56,646 nucleotides of DNA from Candidatus Methylomicrobium oryzae (GCF_016745425.1 NZ_JAERVK010000002.1:298833-355478), one strand, 5' to 3'; positions 1 to 7,902 are shown, counted from the first letter of the stretch. The notes: generated by a model not told the origin, from the sequence alone. Numbers and translations: made by a program.

Positions 1-54
1 GGTCCGCATGGTCCGCATGGTCCGCATGGTCCGCATGGTCCGCATGGTCCGCAT
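1..54. repeat. 9-bp in-frame tandem repeat (His-Ala-Asp) inside copA
   Basis: The unit ggtccgcat occurs six times head to tail, and the array reaches the window edge, so the total is unknown. On the coding (minus) strand each unit encodes His-Ala-Asp. Because the unit is a multiple of three, copy-number changes keep the frame, giving a length-variable metal-binding linker. Confidence 0.95.
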
Positions 55-1187
55 GCGGCGGCTGATTAGACCCGTTATCGTCCGGCTTAGCCGCCTGATG
101 CTCGGCATGGGCGCCGTGATCGCCGTGCATCGGTCCCATGTCCGCCAGTGTCAACAAGGTACGAGGGCGCATTTTTGGCAGTTCGGCCTGCAAACCGATT
201 TTTGGCGTCAGGGTAGCCGCCGCAAAGCCGCTTCGGTCCATTGCTTCGGCGAAGATCCGGTAAGCCCGGTCCGCTTTCGGTTCGACCAGCACATCATAAG
301 TTTCGGCGACCGCGATCCGGAACTCCCCCACGTCGACCGGCATCACCGGCTGGCCGTCCGCTTCGATTACCCGCATTTTCAAGCCCGGAATCCTGACGTC
401 GAAATGGGTCATCGCGGAAGCGTTGACGATGCGCAGGCGCACCTTTTCGCCGGGGCTAAACAGCGCCGTCCAGTCCATCGCCGGCGTCTGCCCGTTGACC
501 AAATAATGATAAGTGGCGCCGGTCACATCGGCCAGATCGGTCGGCTCCATTCGCATCTGTCCCCAGGCCAGCCTGTCGTTTACCGTTTCGGAAAAGCCGC
601 GTTCGCGAAAGTCCTTAAACAGGTCTGCGACGGTTCTTTTCTGAAAGTTATAGTAATCGCTCTGCTTTTTCAGGCGCGCGAGCGTCCGCTCCGGATCGGC
701 CTCTGGCCAGTCCGAAAGCAGCAGCACATAGTCGCGCTCGGTTTGCCGATGCGGGCGCGCCGGTTCGATCACCAGCGCGCCGAACAGTCCCTGCTGTTCC
801 TGCATGCCGGAATGGCCGTGATACCAGTAGGTTCCGTTCTGTTTGACCCGGAACCGGTAAGTAAAAGTTTTCCCCGGTTCGATCCCCGCAAAGCTGATGC
901 CGGGCACCCCGTCCATCCGGTAAGGCAGGACGATTCCGTGCCAATGGATCGAGGTAGGTTCCTTCAGGCGATTGACTACGTTCAGCGTGACTTCCTCGCC
1001 TTCGTGCCAGTGCAGCGTCGGTGCGGGCAGGCTGTTGTTGGCGACCACCGCGGTTTGCGGTTTGCCGGTCAGGTTGATTGTTTTCTCGCCGACCGTCAGG
1101 GTATAGGTGTCCGCATAGGCCGCGCCGAAATACAGTTGCAATAGCCATAGCATCAAGATGAAAAAGCGGCGGTAAGAAAGGGTCATG
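1..1187 (-). CDS. copA: CopA-like periplasmic multicopper oxidase (3' end beyond window)
   Basis: Reading leftwards from the ATG at 1187, the frame stays open for 395 codons and runs off the window edge. The N-terminus (residues 1-26) has a hydrophobic stretch after SYRRFF, so it is an export signal, possibly Tat-type. Cupredoxin copper motifs follow in family order: HWHG at 81-84 with the MDGVPG context, and WYHGHSGMQ at 121-129, which would provide type 2/3 copper ligands. After about residue 360 comes a His/Asp-rich linker that becomes a pure His-Ala-Asp repeat, where CopA/PcoA proteins usually carry Met/His-rich metal-binding linkers. The third cupredoxin domain and type 1 site would lie outside the window. 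The gene is divergent from a copper-RiPP-type cassette, which supports a role in periplasmic copper oxidation and detoxification. The exact substrate is unknown. Confidence 0.9.
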
Positions 1188-1331
1188 TCAAAGCCGACAG
1201 GGAGTTAGAAAGCAAAGCAGTTAGAAAGTGATGGTTATTCAGCGTTCCCATGCCCTTAACTGGAAGAGAAGGAATCTTTCAGCACGAAGACGGGACTAAA
1301 TTCGCAACTGGCGAAAACGGCGGAAAATCTG

Positions 1332-1367
1332 TATAGTCGGCGTTTTCGTATCTCTTTTACGACTATA
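1332..1367. promoter_or_regulatory. Inverted repeat in the copA/hvfA divergent intergenic region
   Basis: Perfect 8-bp arms, TATAGTCG (1332-1339) and CGACTATA (1360-1367), are separated by 20 bases in the 268-bp region between the divergent copA and hvfA starts. This is a candidate operator for a shared copper-responsive regulator. It matches no consensus I can name with confidence, so its role is inferred from symmetry and location only. Confidence 0.35.
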
Positions 1368-1455
1368 TTCATCTCTTATTCAGATGTCTAGCGTAGATTT
1401 ACAACCGTTCGGCCAGTCCCCTGGCTGAAAATATTTGAGTAAACGAGGAGCCACA

Positions 1456-1854
1456 ATGAAAAAAATGAACAAATCGCCTTTGGCCGCTGCGATGGGTGCT
1501 GCGATTATTTCCACTGCGACCGCTACCGCGCATGCGGAAGCCAATCCGTTCGGGATGACCGAGCTGAACAGCGGTTACATGCAGCTGGCGGCCGGCGAGA
1601 TGGCCTGCGGCGCGAACATGGGCGGCATGGATAAATCGAACATGCAGCCGCCGCAAAACAAAACGGCGGAAGGCGCTTGCGCCGGCCAAAAATCCACTAC
1701 CGCGCCGGCACCGGCCAAAGCCGCCGAAGGCAAATGCGGTGAAGGCAAATGCGGCGGCATGATGGACGACGGCAAGATGAAAAAAGGCATGGAAAGCGTC
1801 TGCGGCGCAATGATGAAAGGCAAGGAAGGTTCTTGCGGCGCGATGAAGAAATAA
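1456..1854 (+). CDS. hvfA: HvfA-like Cys-rich RiPP metallophore precursor
   Basis: The product has 132 residues with a Sec signal peptide (1-27, cleavage after AHA). The mature part is low in complexity and rich in Gly, Lys and Met. It carries six Cys (51, 75, 94, 99, 116, 127), five of them in EGxC-like motifs: EGAC, the back-to-back EGKCGEGKCGG at 91-101, ESVCG and EGSCG. Repeated EGKCG motifs are the hallmark of HvfA-type precursors, whose Cys are reported to become oxazolone/thioamide copper ligands through an MNIO enzyme and its partner. Those two genes follow here in the expected order. Start choice: an in-frame TTG lies upstream at 1435, but GAGGAG sits five bases before the ATG at 1456, so that ATG was chosen. 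Expected product: a secreted, copper-binding modified peptide. The BufA family is the alternative, but the EGKCG motifs favour HvfA. Confidence 0.82.
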   Translation: MKKMNKSPLAAAMGAAIISTATATAHAEANPFGMTELNSGYMQLAAGEMACGANMGGMDKSNMQPPQNKTAEGACAGQKSTTAPAPAKAAEGKCGEGKCGGMMDDGKMKKGMESVCGAMMKGKEGSCGAMKK

Positions 1855-1875
1855 TTCATCCCGAGGAAGCCGGAA

Positions 1876-1898
1876 GAGCGGCGGACTCGCCGCCGCTC
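1876..1898 (+). terminator. Hairpin between the precursor gene and the modifying-enzyme gene
   Basis: Arms GAGCGGCG (1876-1883) and CGCCGCTC (1891-1898) pair perfectly around a 7-base loop, 21 bases after the hvfA stop. No T-tract follows, so this is probably a partial terminator or an mRNA-stabilising hairpin. It could let the precursor be made in excess over the enzymes, a common layout in RiPP operons. Confidence 0.45.
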
Positions 1899-1949
1899 CT
1901 TCGAGTTTGCCTCCAACGGATTTCCCCTCTGTTTTAACTCCTCCATTTT

Positions 1950-2798
1950 ATGCCGCACTTTCATGTTCAAGGGGCGGGACTCGGACTGAGGCGTTCATTG
2001 CTCGCCGAGATCGCCAATCATCCCCCGCTGCAGGCCGTCGGTTTCTATGAAGTTGCCCCGGAAAACTGGATTACGCTCGGCGGCCAATACGGAAAACAAT
2101 TCCGCTCCCTAACCGAACGCTTCGATTTCGTCTGCCACGGTCTGTCCTTGTCGCTCGGCAGCAGCGATCCGCTCGACGAAAAGCTGGTGCTGGATATAAA
2201 AGCGTTCATGGCCGAACACGGGATCAAGCTGTACAGCGAACATTTGAGCTATTGCAGCCATAACGGCCATCTTTACGATCTGATGCCGATCCCGTTTACC
2301 GAGGAGGCGGTCAGGCATGTCGCCGCCCGGATCAAGCGCGTGCAGGAGCTGCTCAAACAGCGCATTGCGATCGAGAACGTGTCGTACTATGCCGCGCCCG
2401 GCCAGGAAATGGCCGAGATCGATTTTTTCAATGCGGTCGTCCAGGAAGCCGATTGCGACATTCTGCTCGACATCAACAACATCTACGTGAACAGCGTCAA
2501 CCACGGCTATGACGCCGAAGCTTTTTTAAGGGCAGTGCCGGGCCAAAGGATCGCTTACGCGCATATCGCCGGGCACTATGTCGAGGCCGAAGATTTTCTG
2601 GTCGACACGCATGGCGCGGCAGTCATCGATCCGGTCTGGAAACTGCTCGGTAAGGCCTACGAACTGTACGGCGTGTTCCCGACCCTGCTCGAACGCGATT
2701 TCAACCTGCCGCCGCTGGCCGAACTGCTCCGGGAGGTCGAGACGATCAAGGCGATACAGGACGCCTGGCGCAGGGAACACGCGAAACGCTCGGCCTGA
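1950..2798 (+). CDS. hvfB: HvfB-like DUF692 / MNIO family peptide-modifying enzyme
   Basis: The 282-residue product has the length and motif order of DUF692 (MbnB-like multinuclear non-heme iron oxidase) proteins. It starts GAGLGLR (8-14), followed by SEHLSY (96-101), AIENVSYY (140-147), [11 protein letters not shown] (172-182), AYAHIAGHY (202-210), VDTHG (218-222) and LLERD (246-250). The conserved His, Glu, Asp and Asn in these motifs would hold the iron centre. The family oxidatively rewrites Cys in a peptide precursor to oxazolone/thioamide or related groups. Gene order precursor, MNIO, DUF2063 matches known cassettes. The 5' start is supported by alignment with the family N-terminus rather than by a strong ribosome binding site. 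Cytoplasmic, acting before export of the precursor. Confidence 0.88.
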   Translation: MPHFHVQGAGLGLRRSLLAEIANHPPLQAVGFYEVAPENWITLGGQYGKQFRSLTERFDFVCHGLSLSLGSSDPLDEKLVLDIKAFMAEHGIKLYSEHLSYCSHNGHLYDLMPIPFTEEAVRHVAARIKRVQELLKQRIAIENVSYYAAPGQEMAEIDFFNAVVQEADCDILLDINNIYVNSVNHGYDAEAFLRAVPGQRIAYAHIAGHYVEAEDFLVDTHGAAVIDPVWKLLGKAYELYGVFPTLLERDFNLPPLAELLREVETIKAIQDAWRREHAKRSA

Positions 2799-2804
2799 TT
2801 GACG

Positions 2805-3575
2805 ATGGGCGCCGATTTCAAAGCCAGGCAGCAGGCGTTTTCCGCTTATCTGCGCAATCCGGAAAGCCATCCCGCGCCCGCCGACGTGAAGCCAGAACGG
2901 ATGGCGATGTACCGGGAGCTGTTCTTCAACAACATCGACAACTTTCTGGCCGTCAATTTTCCGGTGCTGCGCAAACTCCTGAGCGATGCGCAATGGCGCG
3001 AACTGGTGCAGGACTTTTATGCGCGCCATACCTGCAAAACCCCTTATTTCTCGGAAATCGCCGAGGAGTTTATCGAGTACCTCCAAACCGAGCGCGACAA
3101 TCCTTCCGACCCGCCGTTCATGCTCGAACTGGCCCACTACGAATGGGCCGAAATGGCGCTGTCGATCGCGAGAGAGGAAGCGCCATTCAATCCGCCTTTT
3201 TCCGGCAATTGGTCCGAAGCAACCCTGCAACTCTCGCCGCTCGCCTGGCCTTTGGCCTACCGCTTTCCGGTGCACCGGATATCGCCCGACTACCAGCCGC
3301 AGGAGCCTCCCGAACAGCCGACCTTTCTGATCGTGTACCGAGACTCCGAGGATGAGGTCCGCTTCCTCGAAATCACGCCGGTCACCTACCAACTGCTCGC
3401 TTTGAGCCAGGAACAGCCGGGCCAAACAGTCGCTGCCTACCTGCACTCAGTGGCCGAACAGCTACAGCATCCGCAGCCCGAGGTCGTTTACGAGGGCGGG
3501 CTCAAGATCGTGCAGGATTTAGTTGCCAAAAATATCCTTCTTCTTGATTCTCCAGCGAAGGATAACGAGTTGTAG
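2805..3575 (+). CDS. hvfC: HvfC-like DUF2063 partner protein of the MNIO enzyme
   Basis: The product has 256 residues from the ATG at 2805, six bases after the hvfB stop; an in-frame TTG at 2799 is the alternative. The N-terminal ~100 residues show the DUF2063 pattern (AFSAYLRNP, MYRELFFNNIDNFL, FPVLRKLL, YFSEIAEEF). The family is annotated as putative DNA-binding, but in MNIO cassettes it acts as the partner that recognises the precursor leader. The C-terminal half resembles a winged-helix-like segment (residues ~180-250). The gene is almost certainly co-transcribed with hvfAB. The TAG stop codon (3573-3575) lies inside the GTAG head of a REP element, so the original C-terminus may have been replaced. 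No DoxX-type membrane gene, often the fourth member of such operons, follows. Confidence 0.85.
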   Translation: MGADFKARQQAFSAYLRNPESHPAPADVKPERMAMYRELFFNNIDNFLAVNFPVLRKLLSDAQWRELVQDFYARHTCKTPYFSEIAEEFIEYLQTERDNPSDPPFMLELAHYEWAEMALSIAREEAPFNPPFSGNWSEATLQLSPLAWPLAYRFPVHRISPDYQPQEPPEQPTFLIVYRDSEDEVRFLEITPVTYQLLALSQEQPGQTVAAYLHSVAEQLQHPQPEVVYEGGLKIVQDLVAKNILLLDSPAKDNEL

Positions 3576-3650
3576 GGTACGCATCGCGTACCTTTTCGGA
3601 ACTTAATATCACCAAAACGTTTTGAAAATGGTACGCGATGCGTACCCTAC
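3572..3650. repeat. REP doublet (REPIN), type A
   Basis: Perfect 21-bp arms face each other (3572-3592 and 3630-3650) around a 37-base spacer. Each arm starts GTAGGGTACGC and contains its own small palindrome (GGTACGC/GCGTACC). The 5' GTAG tetranucleotide plus palindrome is the architecture of REPs mobilised by RAYT (TnpA-REP) enzymes. The same type recurs near 40,808-40,942. No RAYT gene is in the window. Confidence 0.85.
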
Positions 3651-3881
3651 ATGGCTGGATGGAGGTGGCGGCGATTTAATGGCACTGATCATCCGATAAT
3701 AAAGGGCAAGGGAACGACGAGCCTGTTGTCTTTGCGCATCGGACTGGCCTTTGCTTTGCAATTTTTCGTCAAACCCGGCAAAGCTTGCCGTAAGCTTAGG
3801 GTCAAAAATGTACTTTGCGCAAAAATCCAGATAAAATCGAAGCCACTTATGTAAGGCCGCACGAAATGAACCTTGATCCAC
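3651..3881 (-). pseudogene. Remnant of a phage/integron-type integrase N-terminal domain
   Basis: The minus strand encodes about 77 residues including KWLRFYLDFCAKY, KLQSKGQSDAQRQQARR and SLALYYRMI. This is the pattern of the N-terminal SAM-like core-binding domain of tyrosine-type site-specific integrases (around 400 residues when intact). Reading then enters the type A REP doublet at 3650 and the homology stops; no catalytic domain is present. Its 5' end overlaps the start of the divergent AlbA_2 gene. I infer a dead integrase fragment left between a REP insertion and newly acquired DNA. The match is from remembered family pattern only. Confidence 0.65.
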
Positions 3882-5017
3882 TGATCTCCGCCCTTCTCTT
3901 TGAGGCCGAAGGTGCTGAACTCGACTTCAAGCGCGAACAGTATTCATTTGAAGGTGCGGATGACCGCGTGAAATCGGAGTTGCTGAAAGACATATTGGCG
4001 TTCGCAAATGCTTGGCGCAGGACCGACGCCTACATTCTCATTGGAGTCCAAGAGGTCAAGGAGGCCGAGTCTGTAGTAGTCGGGATCAGTGAACACATCG
4101 ACGACGCAAAACTACAGCAGTTTGTGAACTCGAAGACCAATCGGCCGGTGGAATTCTCCTACACGCCCACATCGTTCCGAGGCAAGCAAATCGGGGTTAT
4201 TCACATCCCTGTACAGGATCGTCCAACCTTCCTCACAAAAGACTATGGTTCACTTCGTCGGAACACCGTCTATCTCCGCCGAGGCTCCTCAACGGACGAG
4301 GCGCGCCCAGACGAGATAGCGCGCATGGGTCAGGCGGTAAGCGAGGGTCTGAAGCTACGGCCGTTACTGGTTCCGCGGCTTGCGACTGGCTCTGACTGGT
4401 CCAATTTGGTGGAGGCCGCGACTTTCGAAGCAGTGCACCTGAACCCTCTGGAGATAAAGAGCCTTCCCGACTACTCGCCGCCTGCGCCTACCGGCCCCTT
4501 CGGAATACAGATCTATTCTCCGCTCGGACACACAAACTCCGACTTCTATCGAGATCGCGCCGAGTATTTGCGCTTTGGCGCGAAACTTCGCCCAATCCGA
4601 TTCGCTGTACACAATGAAGGAACCGCACTTGCCTCCGGCGTAAAGCTGACGACCCACGTTGCGGATCCCTCGCACTCGCTCGAATTCTCGTTAGGTTCAA
4701 ATCGACCAAAGAAACCGCGGCGCGAGTGGTCCCCGATAGACCACATTAGGCCAGTTTCCATGAATCAGATGGCGCCAGACATTGAAATTGCCGAGACAAA
4801 AGCTGGCTGGACGATCAACGCATACTTCGGAAAGATTCAGGCCAAAGACACTAGACTAACGTCGGAGCAGTTGTTCGTGGGGATGACCCAGAGCGGAACT
4901 ACAGAATTACCCGTTTCTGTTTTTGCGGATGAGCTCTCCAGTCCGGTCAACTCCTTGCTATCGCTCGATTTCGTAATTACCGAACAAGAGCTCACCTACG
5001 ACAAGCTCACGAGTTAG
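3866..5017 (+). CDS. AlbA_2 (Schlafen-like) domain protein
   Basis: The product has 383 residues from the ATG at 3866 (AAGG nine bases upstream); an in-frame TTG at 3815 would add 17 residues. The N-terminal ~160 residues match the AlbA_2/divergent AAA-4 fold: AELDFKRE near 17-24, LLKDILAFANAW at 39-50, AYILIGV, then LRRNTVYLRRGSST. This domain binds nucleic acid or nucleotide and appears in Schlafen-like regulators and defence-associated proteins. The C-terminal ~200 residues are not recognised. Base use is plainer and less GC-biased than in neighbouring genes, and the gene sits between an integrase relic and a REP pair, so recent acquisition is likely. The specific role is unknown. Confidence 0.75.
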   Translation: MNLDPLISALLFEAEGAELDFKREQYSFEGADDRVKSELLKDILAFANAWRRTDAYILIGVQEVKEAESVVVGISEHIDDAKLQQFVNSKTNRPVEFSYTPTSFRGKQIGVIHIPVQDRPTFLTKDYGSLRRNTVYLRRGSSTDEARPDEIARMGQAVSEGLKLRPLLVPRLATGSDWSNLVEAATFEAVHLNPLEIKSLPDYSPPAPTGPFGIQIYSPLGHTNSDFYRDRAEYLRFGAKLRPIRFAVHNEGTALASGVKLTTHVADPSHSLEFSLGSNRPKKPRREWSPIDHIRPVSMNQMAPDIEIAETKAGWTINAYFGKIQAKDTRLTSEQLFVGMTQSGTTELPVSVFADELSSPVNSLLSLDFVITEQELTYDKLTS

Positions 5018-5027
5018 CAAAGCACGA

Positions 5028-5093
5028 TAGGATGGGCTGAGGTACGAAGCCCATCAATCGCGAACGATGGGCTTCCTTCGTCAGCCCATCCTA
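5028..5093. repeat. REP doublet, type B
   Basis: Imperfect inverted arms lie at 5028-5055 and 5066-5093. The outer part reads TAGGATGGGCTGA and the inner part AAGCCCATC on each side. It starts 10 bases after the AlbA_2 stop. It could also act as a terminator hairpin. A different core from type A but the same GTAGG-like head. Confidence 0.75.
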
Positions 5094-5128
5094 CGACCCT
5101 GAGATTTAAAAATTACCTAATTGATTTT

Positions 5129-5671
5129 CTAGAAAGTGATCGCGCTTTTGAGAGCTTCGATAAACCGGCTGATATATAGCTGAGAGCGGTACAGCCGGAC
5201 TTTAAGCCATGCCTTAACCTGTTTGAGCCTTGCCTCGATTCTCAGGTAAATAGAGCTGGATTTAATCTTTTCGATGATCGACAGGATCAATTCATAAGAC
5301 CGTTTAAACCAGCCGAACGTCATCAGTTTTTCTTTAGAAATGCGGAACAGCCAGAACGTAAACGCGGCGACCGGAATTTTGCCGGTGTAGAGCATTGTCC
5401 CGGCGAGGATCTTCCCCGTGCCGATCAGTTGCAGCGCAAAAAGGCCCAGCAGTTCCACTTGGATGAATAGCACCAGAAACACCGCCAGCAGCACATGGCG
5501 GTCCAGTCCGCGGATAAACTCCTCGGGTTTTTTCAGGATTGCCAGTCCGTGGATAAACCGGTAAATTGGCTCGGCAATGTTTTCCCAGACCAGCTCTTCC
5601 AGAACGATATAGACGGTCACTAATATTCCCAGAACAATATCGAAGGCTTTGGCGAAGAATTTTTTTATCAT
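5129..5671 (-). CDS. Predicted inner-membrane protein of unknown function
   Basis: The product has 180 residues from the ATG at 5671. Hydrophobic segments lie near residues 8-24 (FDIVLGILVTVYIVL), 60-85 and 88-108, followed by a basic amphipathic C-terminal ~70 residues (KIKSSSIYLRIEARLKQVKA) likely to sit in the cytoplasm. I recognise no domain. It stands alone, facing the AlbA_2 gene tail to tail across a REP pair. Composition (Lys/Arg-rich tail, no Cys) gives no clue to activity. Confidence 0.75.
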   Translation of the reverse strand: MIKKFFAKAFDIVLGILVTVYIVLEELVWENIAEPIYRFIHGLAILKKPEEFIRGLDRHVLLAVFLVLFIQVELLGLFALQLIGTGKILAGTMLYTGKIPVAAFTFWLFRISKEKLMTFGWFKRSYELILSIIEKIKSSSIYLRIEARLKQVKAWLKVRLYRSQLYISRFIEALKSAITF

Positions 5672-5789
5672 GGTTCGATGTTAGGAAATGTTATTGTTAA
5701 ATGCTTAATTGTAGAGGCTCAATTCGGTCTGGAAGGTTTTAACCATGGGACTGAAGAACTATGCCATTACCCTGAAAATTCACTTAATT

Positions 5790-5865
5790 GTAGGGTGGAT
5801 AAGCGCCAGCGCATCCACCAATTTAGGTGTTCAATGGTGGATGCGCTGGCGCTTATCCACCCTAC
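5790..5865. repeat. REP doublet (REPIN), type C
   Basis: Perfect 31-bp inverted arms (5790-5820 and 5835-5865) surround a 14-base loop. Each arm starts GTAGGGTGGAT and ends ATCCACC, so each is itself a REP with an internal stem. It lies in the 321-bp gap between the membrane protein and the HAD gene, in which I see no other feature except a degenerate GTTAAGTTAA motif near 5927-5936. Confidence 0.85.
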
Positions 5866-5992
5866 GCATAGCTCTATCATGAAAATACATTTTCATCTGA
5901 CGGAGTAAAAGCCGATTTTTATGACTGTTAAGTTAAACTGTCATGCCGACCTATCTAACAACATTGTCCTCAGGCTGGCCTTCGCTTCACGT

Positions 5993-6775
5993 CTACTGTC
6001 CCGGCAGAAGGTCGGGCAATGCGGCAACGGAAGGAATGATTAGGCCCGGAACGACCAGGCTGTTTTCCGCGTAATCCTGCCGGTATTTGCCGGTTTTGAC
6101 CAGGATGCCGGTCAGACCCGCGCGCTGTCCGCCGCCGATGTCGGCATCGATGTCGTCACCGACGATCGCGGCCTGCTCCGGCGGCATTTCCAGTTCGCTC
6201 AGGGCCGCTTTGAAAAAATCGGGCGAGGGTTTGCCGATGATCGTCGCCTGTTTCCGGCTGGCGTATTCCAGGCCGCTGACGAAGGCCCCGATGTCCAGCT
6301 GCAGGCCGCGCTCGGTCTGCCAGAAACGGTTTTTATGGATCGCGATCAGTTCGGCGCCGCCGATCAGCAGGTTGAAAACCCGGTTCAGCCGCTCGTACGA
6401 CCAAGCATCGCCGATATCGCCGACGATCACGAAATCGGCCTTGCTGTCGGATTGCCTGAGATGCCGGAAGTCTTGCTTGACGTCGTCAGTGAGCAGCAAA
6501 TGGCAGACCGGGTCGCCGAATTGCTGGAGGTAGATCAGCGCGGCGCGGGTCGCGCTGACGATTTCGTGTTCGTCGATGTCGAAGCCGAAACCGGCCAGTT
6601 TCTTGTGCAGTGAAGCGCGGGACAAGGTGCTGGTATTGGTGACGAAGCGGCAGCGGTAGCCGCGCCGCTTGATTTCGCGGACGGCTTCGATAGCGCCGTT
6701 TACAGCCTGGGAGCCGACATACAGGACCCCGTCGAGATCGATAAGGATGCCGCGAATTAACGATAAAGGAGTCAT
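5993..6775 (-). CDS. HAD-IIA family sugar/phosphate phosphatase (NagD/LHPP-like)
   Basis: The 260-residue product has the full HAD-IIA signature. Motif I is LIDLDGVLYVG, with nucleophile Asp13 and acid/base Asp15. Motif II is VTNTST near 46-51, the conserved Lys is in GKPSPDFF, and motif III/IV is VGDDIDADIGG. A C2-type cap lies between motifs II and III, as in NagD, 4-nitrophenylphosphatase and LHPP-like proteins. Predicted cytosolic Mg-dependent phosphatase on small phosphorylated metabolites; the substrate cannot be read from sequence. Divergent from the radical SAM gene with 35 bases between starts, so the two may share a promoter region. Confidence 0.88.
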   Translation of the reverse strand: MTPLSLIRGILIDLDGVLYVGSQAVNGAIEAVREIKRRGYRCRFVTNTSTLSRASLHKKLAGFGFDIDEHEIVSATRAALIYLQQFGDPVCHLLLTDDVKQDFRHLRQSDSKADFVIVGDIGDAWSYERLNRVFNLLIGGAELIAIHKNRFWQTERGLQLDIGAFVSGLEYASRKQATIIGKPSPDFFKAALSELEMPPEQAAIVGDDIDADIGGGQRAGLTGILVKTGKYRQDYAENSLVVPGLIIPSVAALPDLLPGQ

Positions 6776-6810
6776 CCGAAATTCCGAAGCCAGTAGTTAA
6801 AAGATAAGCG

Positions 6811-7899
6811 ATGAACCACGACGAGCATAATACGCTTCCTCCGCAGGCTCGCAAAGGCCGCGGTGCATTGAGCAACCGGACGGGACGCTTCGAGAGCGCA
6901 ACGAAAGAGGCGTTCGACGACGGTTGGGGCGGCCTCGATGAGCTGCCGGCGCGCGTTCCGACGACGTTGGGCGTCGATACGGCGAAGACGGTGATCACTT
7001 ACAACCAGTCGCCGGACGTGCCGTTCGACCGCTCGATCAACCCGTACCGCGGCTGCGAGCACGGCTGCGCCTATTGTTTCGCCCGTCCCAGCCATGCCTA
7101 TCTGGGATTGTCGCCGGGGCTCGACTTCGAAACCCGGCTGTTTTACAAGCCCGATGCGCCCGAACGGCTGCGCGAAGAGCTCGGCGCCCGCCGCTACCGT
7201 GCGGCTCCGATCGCGCTGGGCATCAATACCGACGCCTACCAGCCGGTCGAACGCAGGCTCGGTCTGACTCGGCGAATTCTCGAAGTGCTGCAGGAGACCC
7301 GGCATCCGGTTTCGATCGTGACCAAGTCCGCGCTGATCGAGCGCGATCTGGACATTTTAGCGGAGATGGCTGCGGACGGTCTGGCGCAGGTTGCGATCTC
7401 GATCACCACGCTGAAAGCCGATCTGGCGCGGCGTCTGGAACCGCGCGCGGCGGCCCCGCACCGGCGTCTGCAAACGGTCGAGCGGCTGGCGGCGGCCGGG
7501 ATACCGGTGTTGGTGCTGGTCGCCCCTTTGATTCCGATGCTGAACGACGAAGAGCTCGAAAAGATCCTGAGCGAAAGCCGCAAGGCCGGCGCGGTCGATG
7601 CGGGCTACGTACTGCTGCGCCTGCCGCTCGAACTCCGCGAGCTGTTCGGCGAATGGCTGTACACACATGAGCCCTTGAAGGCCGAGCGCGTACTGTACCG
7701 GATTTTCGAAGTGCGGGGCGGCAAGGCCTACGATTCCACATTCGGGACGCGGATGACCGGCACCGGCGAATACGCCGGCCTGCTCGGCCGGCGTTTTCGC
7801 CTTGCCTATAAACGGTTGGCTTTTCCCGGCTCGCCCGGCTTCGATTCGGACCGGTTCCGGCCGCCGCTTCCGGGGGGCCAGACGGACCTGTTCCGGTAA
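6811..7899 (+). CDS. PA0069-family radical SAM protein (SplB-like)
   Basis: The 362-residue product carries the radical SAM cluster motif CEHGCAYC with Cys82, Cys86 and Cys89 spaced CxxxCxxC, inside the family string NPYRGCEHGCAYCFARP. Upstream are the family hallmarks KGRGALSN and the ITYNQSPD block. ALGINTDAYQPVE and SIVTKSALIERD follow, as in spore photoproduct lyase-like DNA repair homologues. Members are widespread in proteobacteria and are thought to act on nucleic acid, but the reaction is unproven. The ATG at 6811 has no strong ribosome binding site but fits the family N-terminus. Confidence 0.9.
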   Translation: MNHDEHNTLPPQARKGRGALSNRTGRFESATKEAFDDGWGGLDELPARVPTTLGVDTAKTVITYNQSPDVPFDRSINPYRGCEHGCAYCFARPSHAYLGLSPGLDFETRLFYKPDAPERLREELGARRYRAAPIALGINTDAYQPVERRLGLTRRILEVLQETRHPVSIVTKSALIERDLDILAEMAADGLAQVAISITTLKADLARRLEPRAAAPHRRLQTVERLAAAGIPVLVLVAPLIPMLNDEELEKILSESRKAGAVDAGYVLLRLPLELRELFGEWLYTHEPLKAERVLYRIFEVRGGKAYDSTFGTRMTGTGEYAGLLGRRFRLAYKRLAFPGSPGFDSDRFRPPLPGGQTDLFR

Positions 7900-7902
7900 G
7901 CA

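Noticed and set aside
8-1144. Long plus-strand open frame (378 codons) starting in the 9-bp repeat
   Set aside because: It is antisense to the copA-like gene, whose frame shows clear copper motifs; the plus frame has no family features.
1251-1273. CCTT...AAGG symmetry resembling a CueR/MerR operator near copA
   Set aside because: Spacing and flanking bases do not fit the consensus; too weak to call.
5678-5908. 76-codon plus frame across the type C REPIN
   Set aside because: Most of the frame is the repeat itself; no coding signature.
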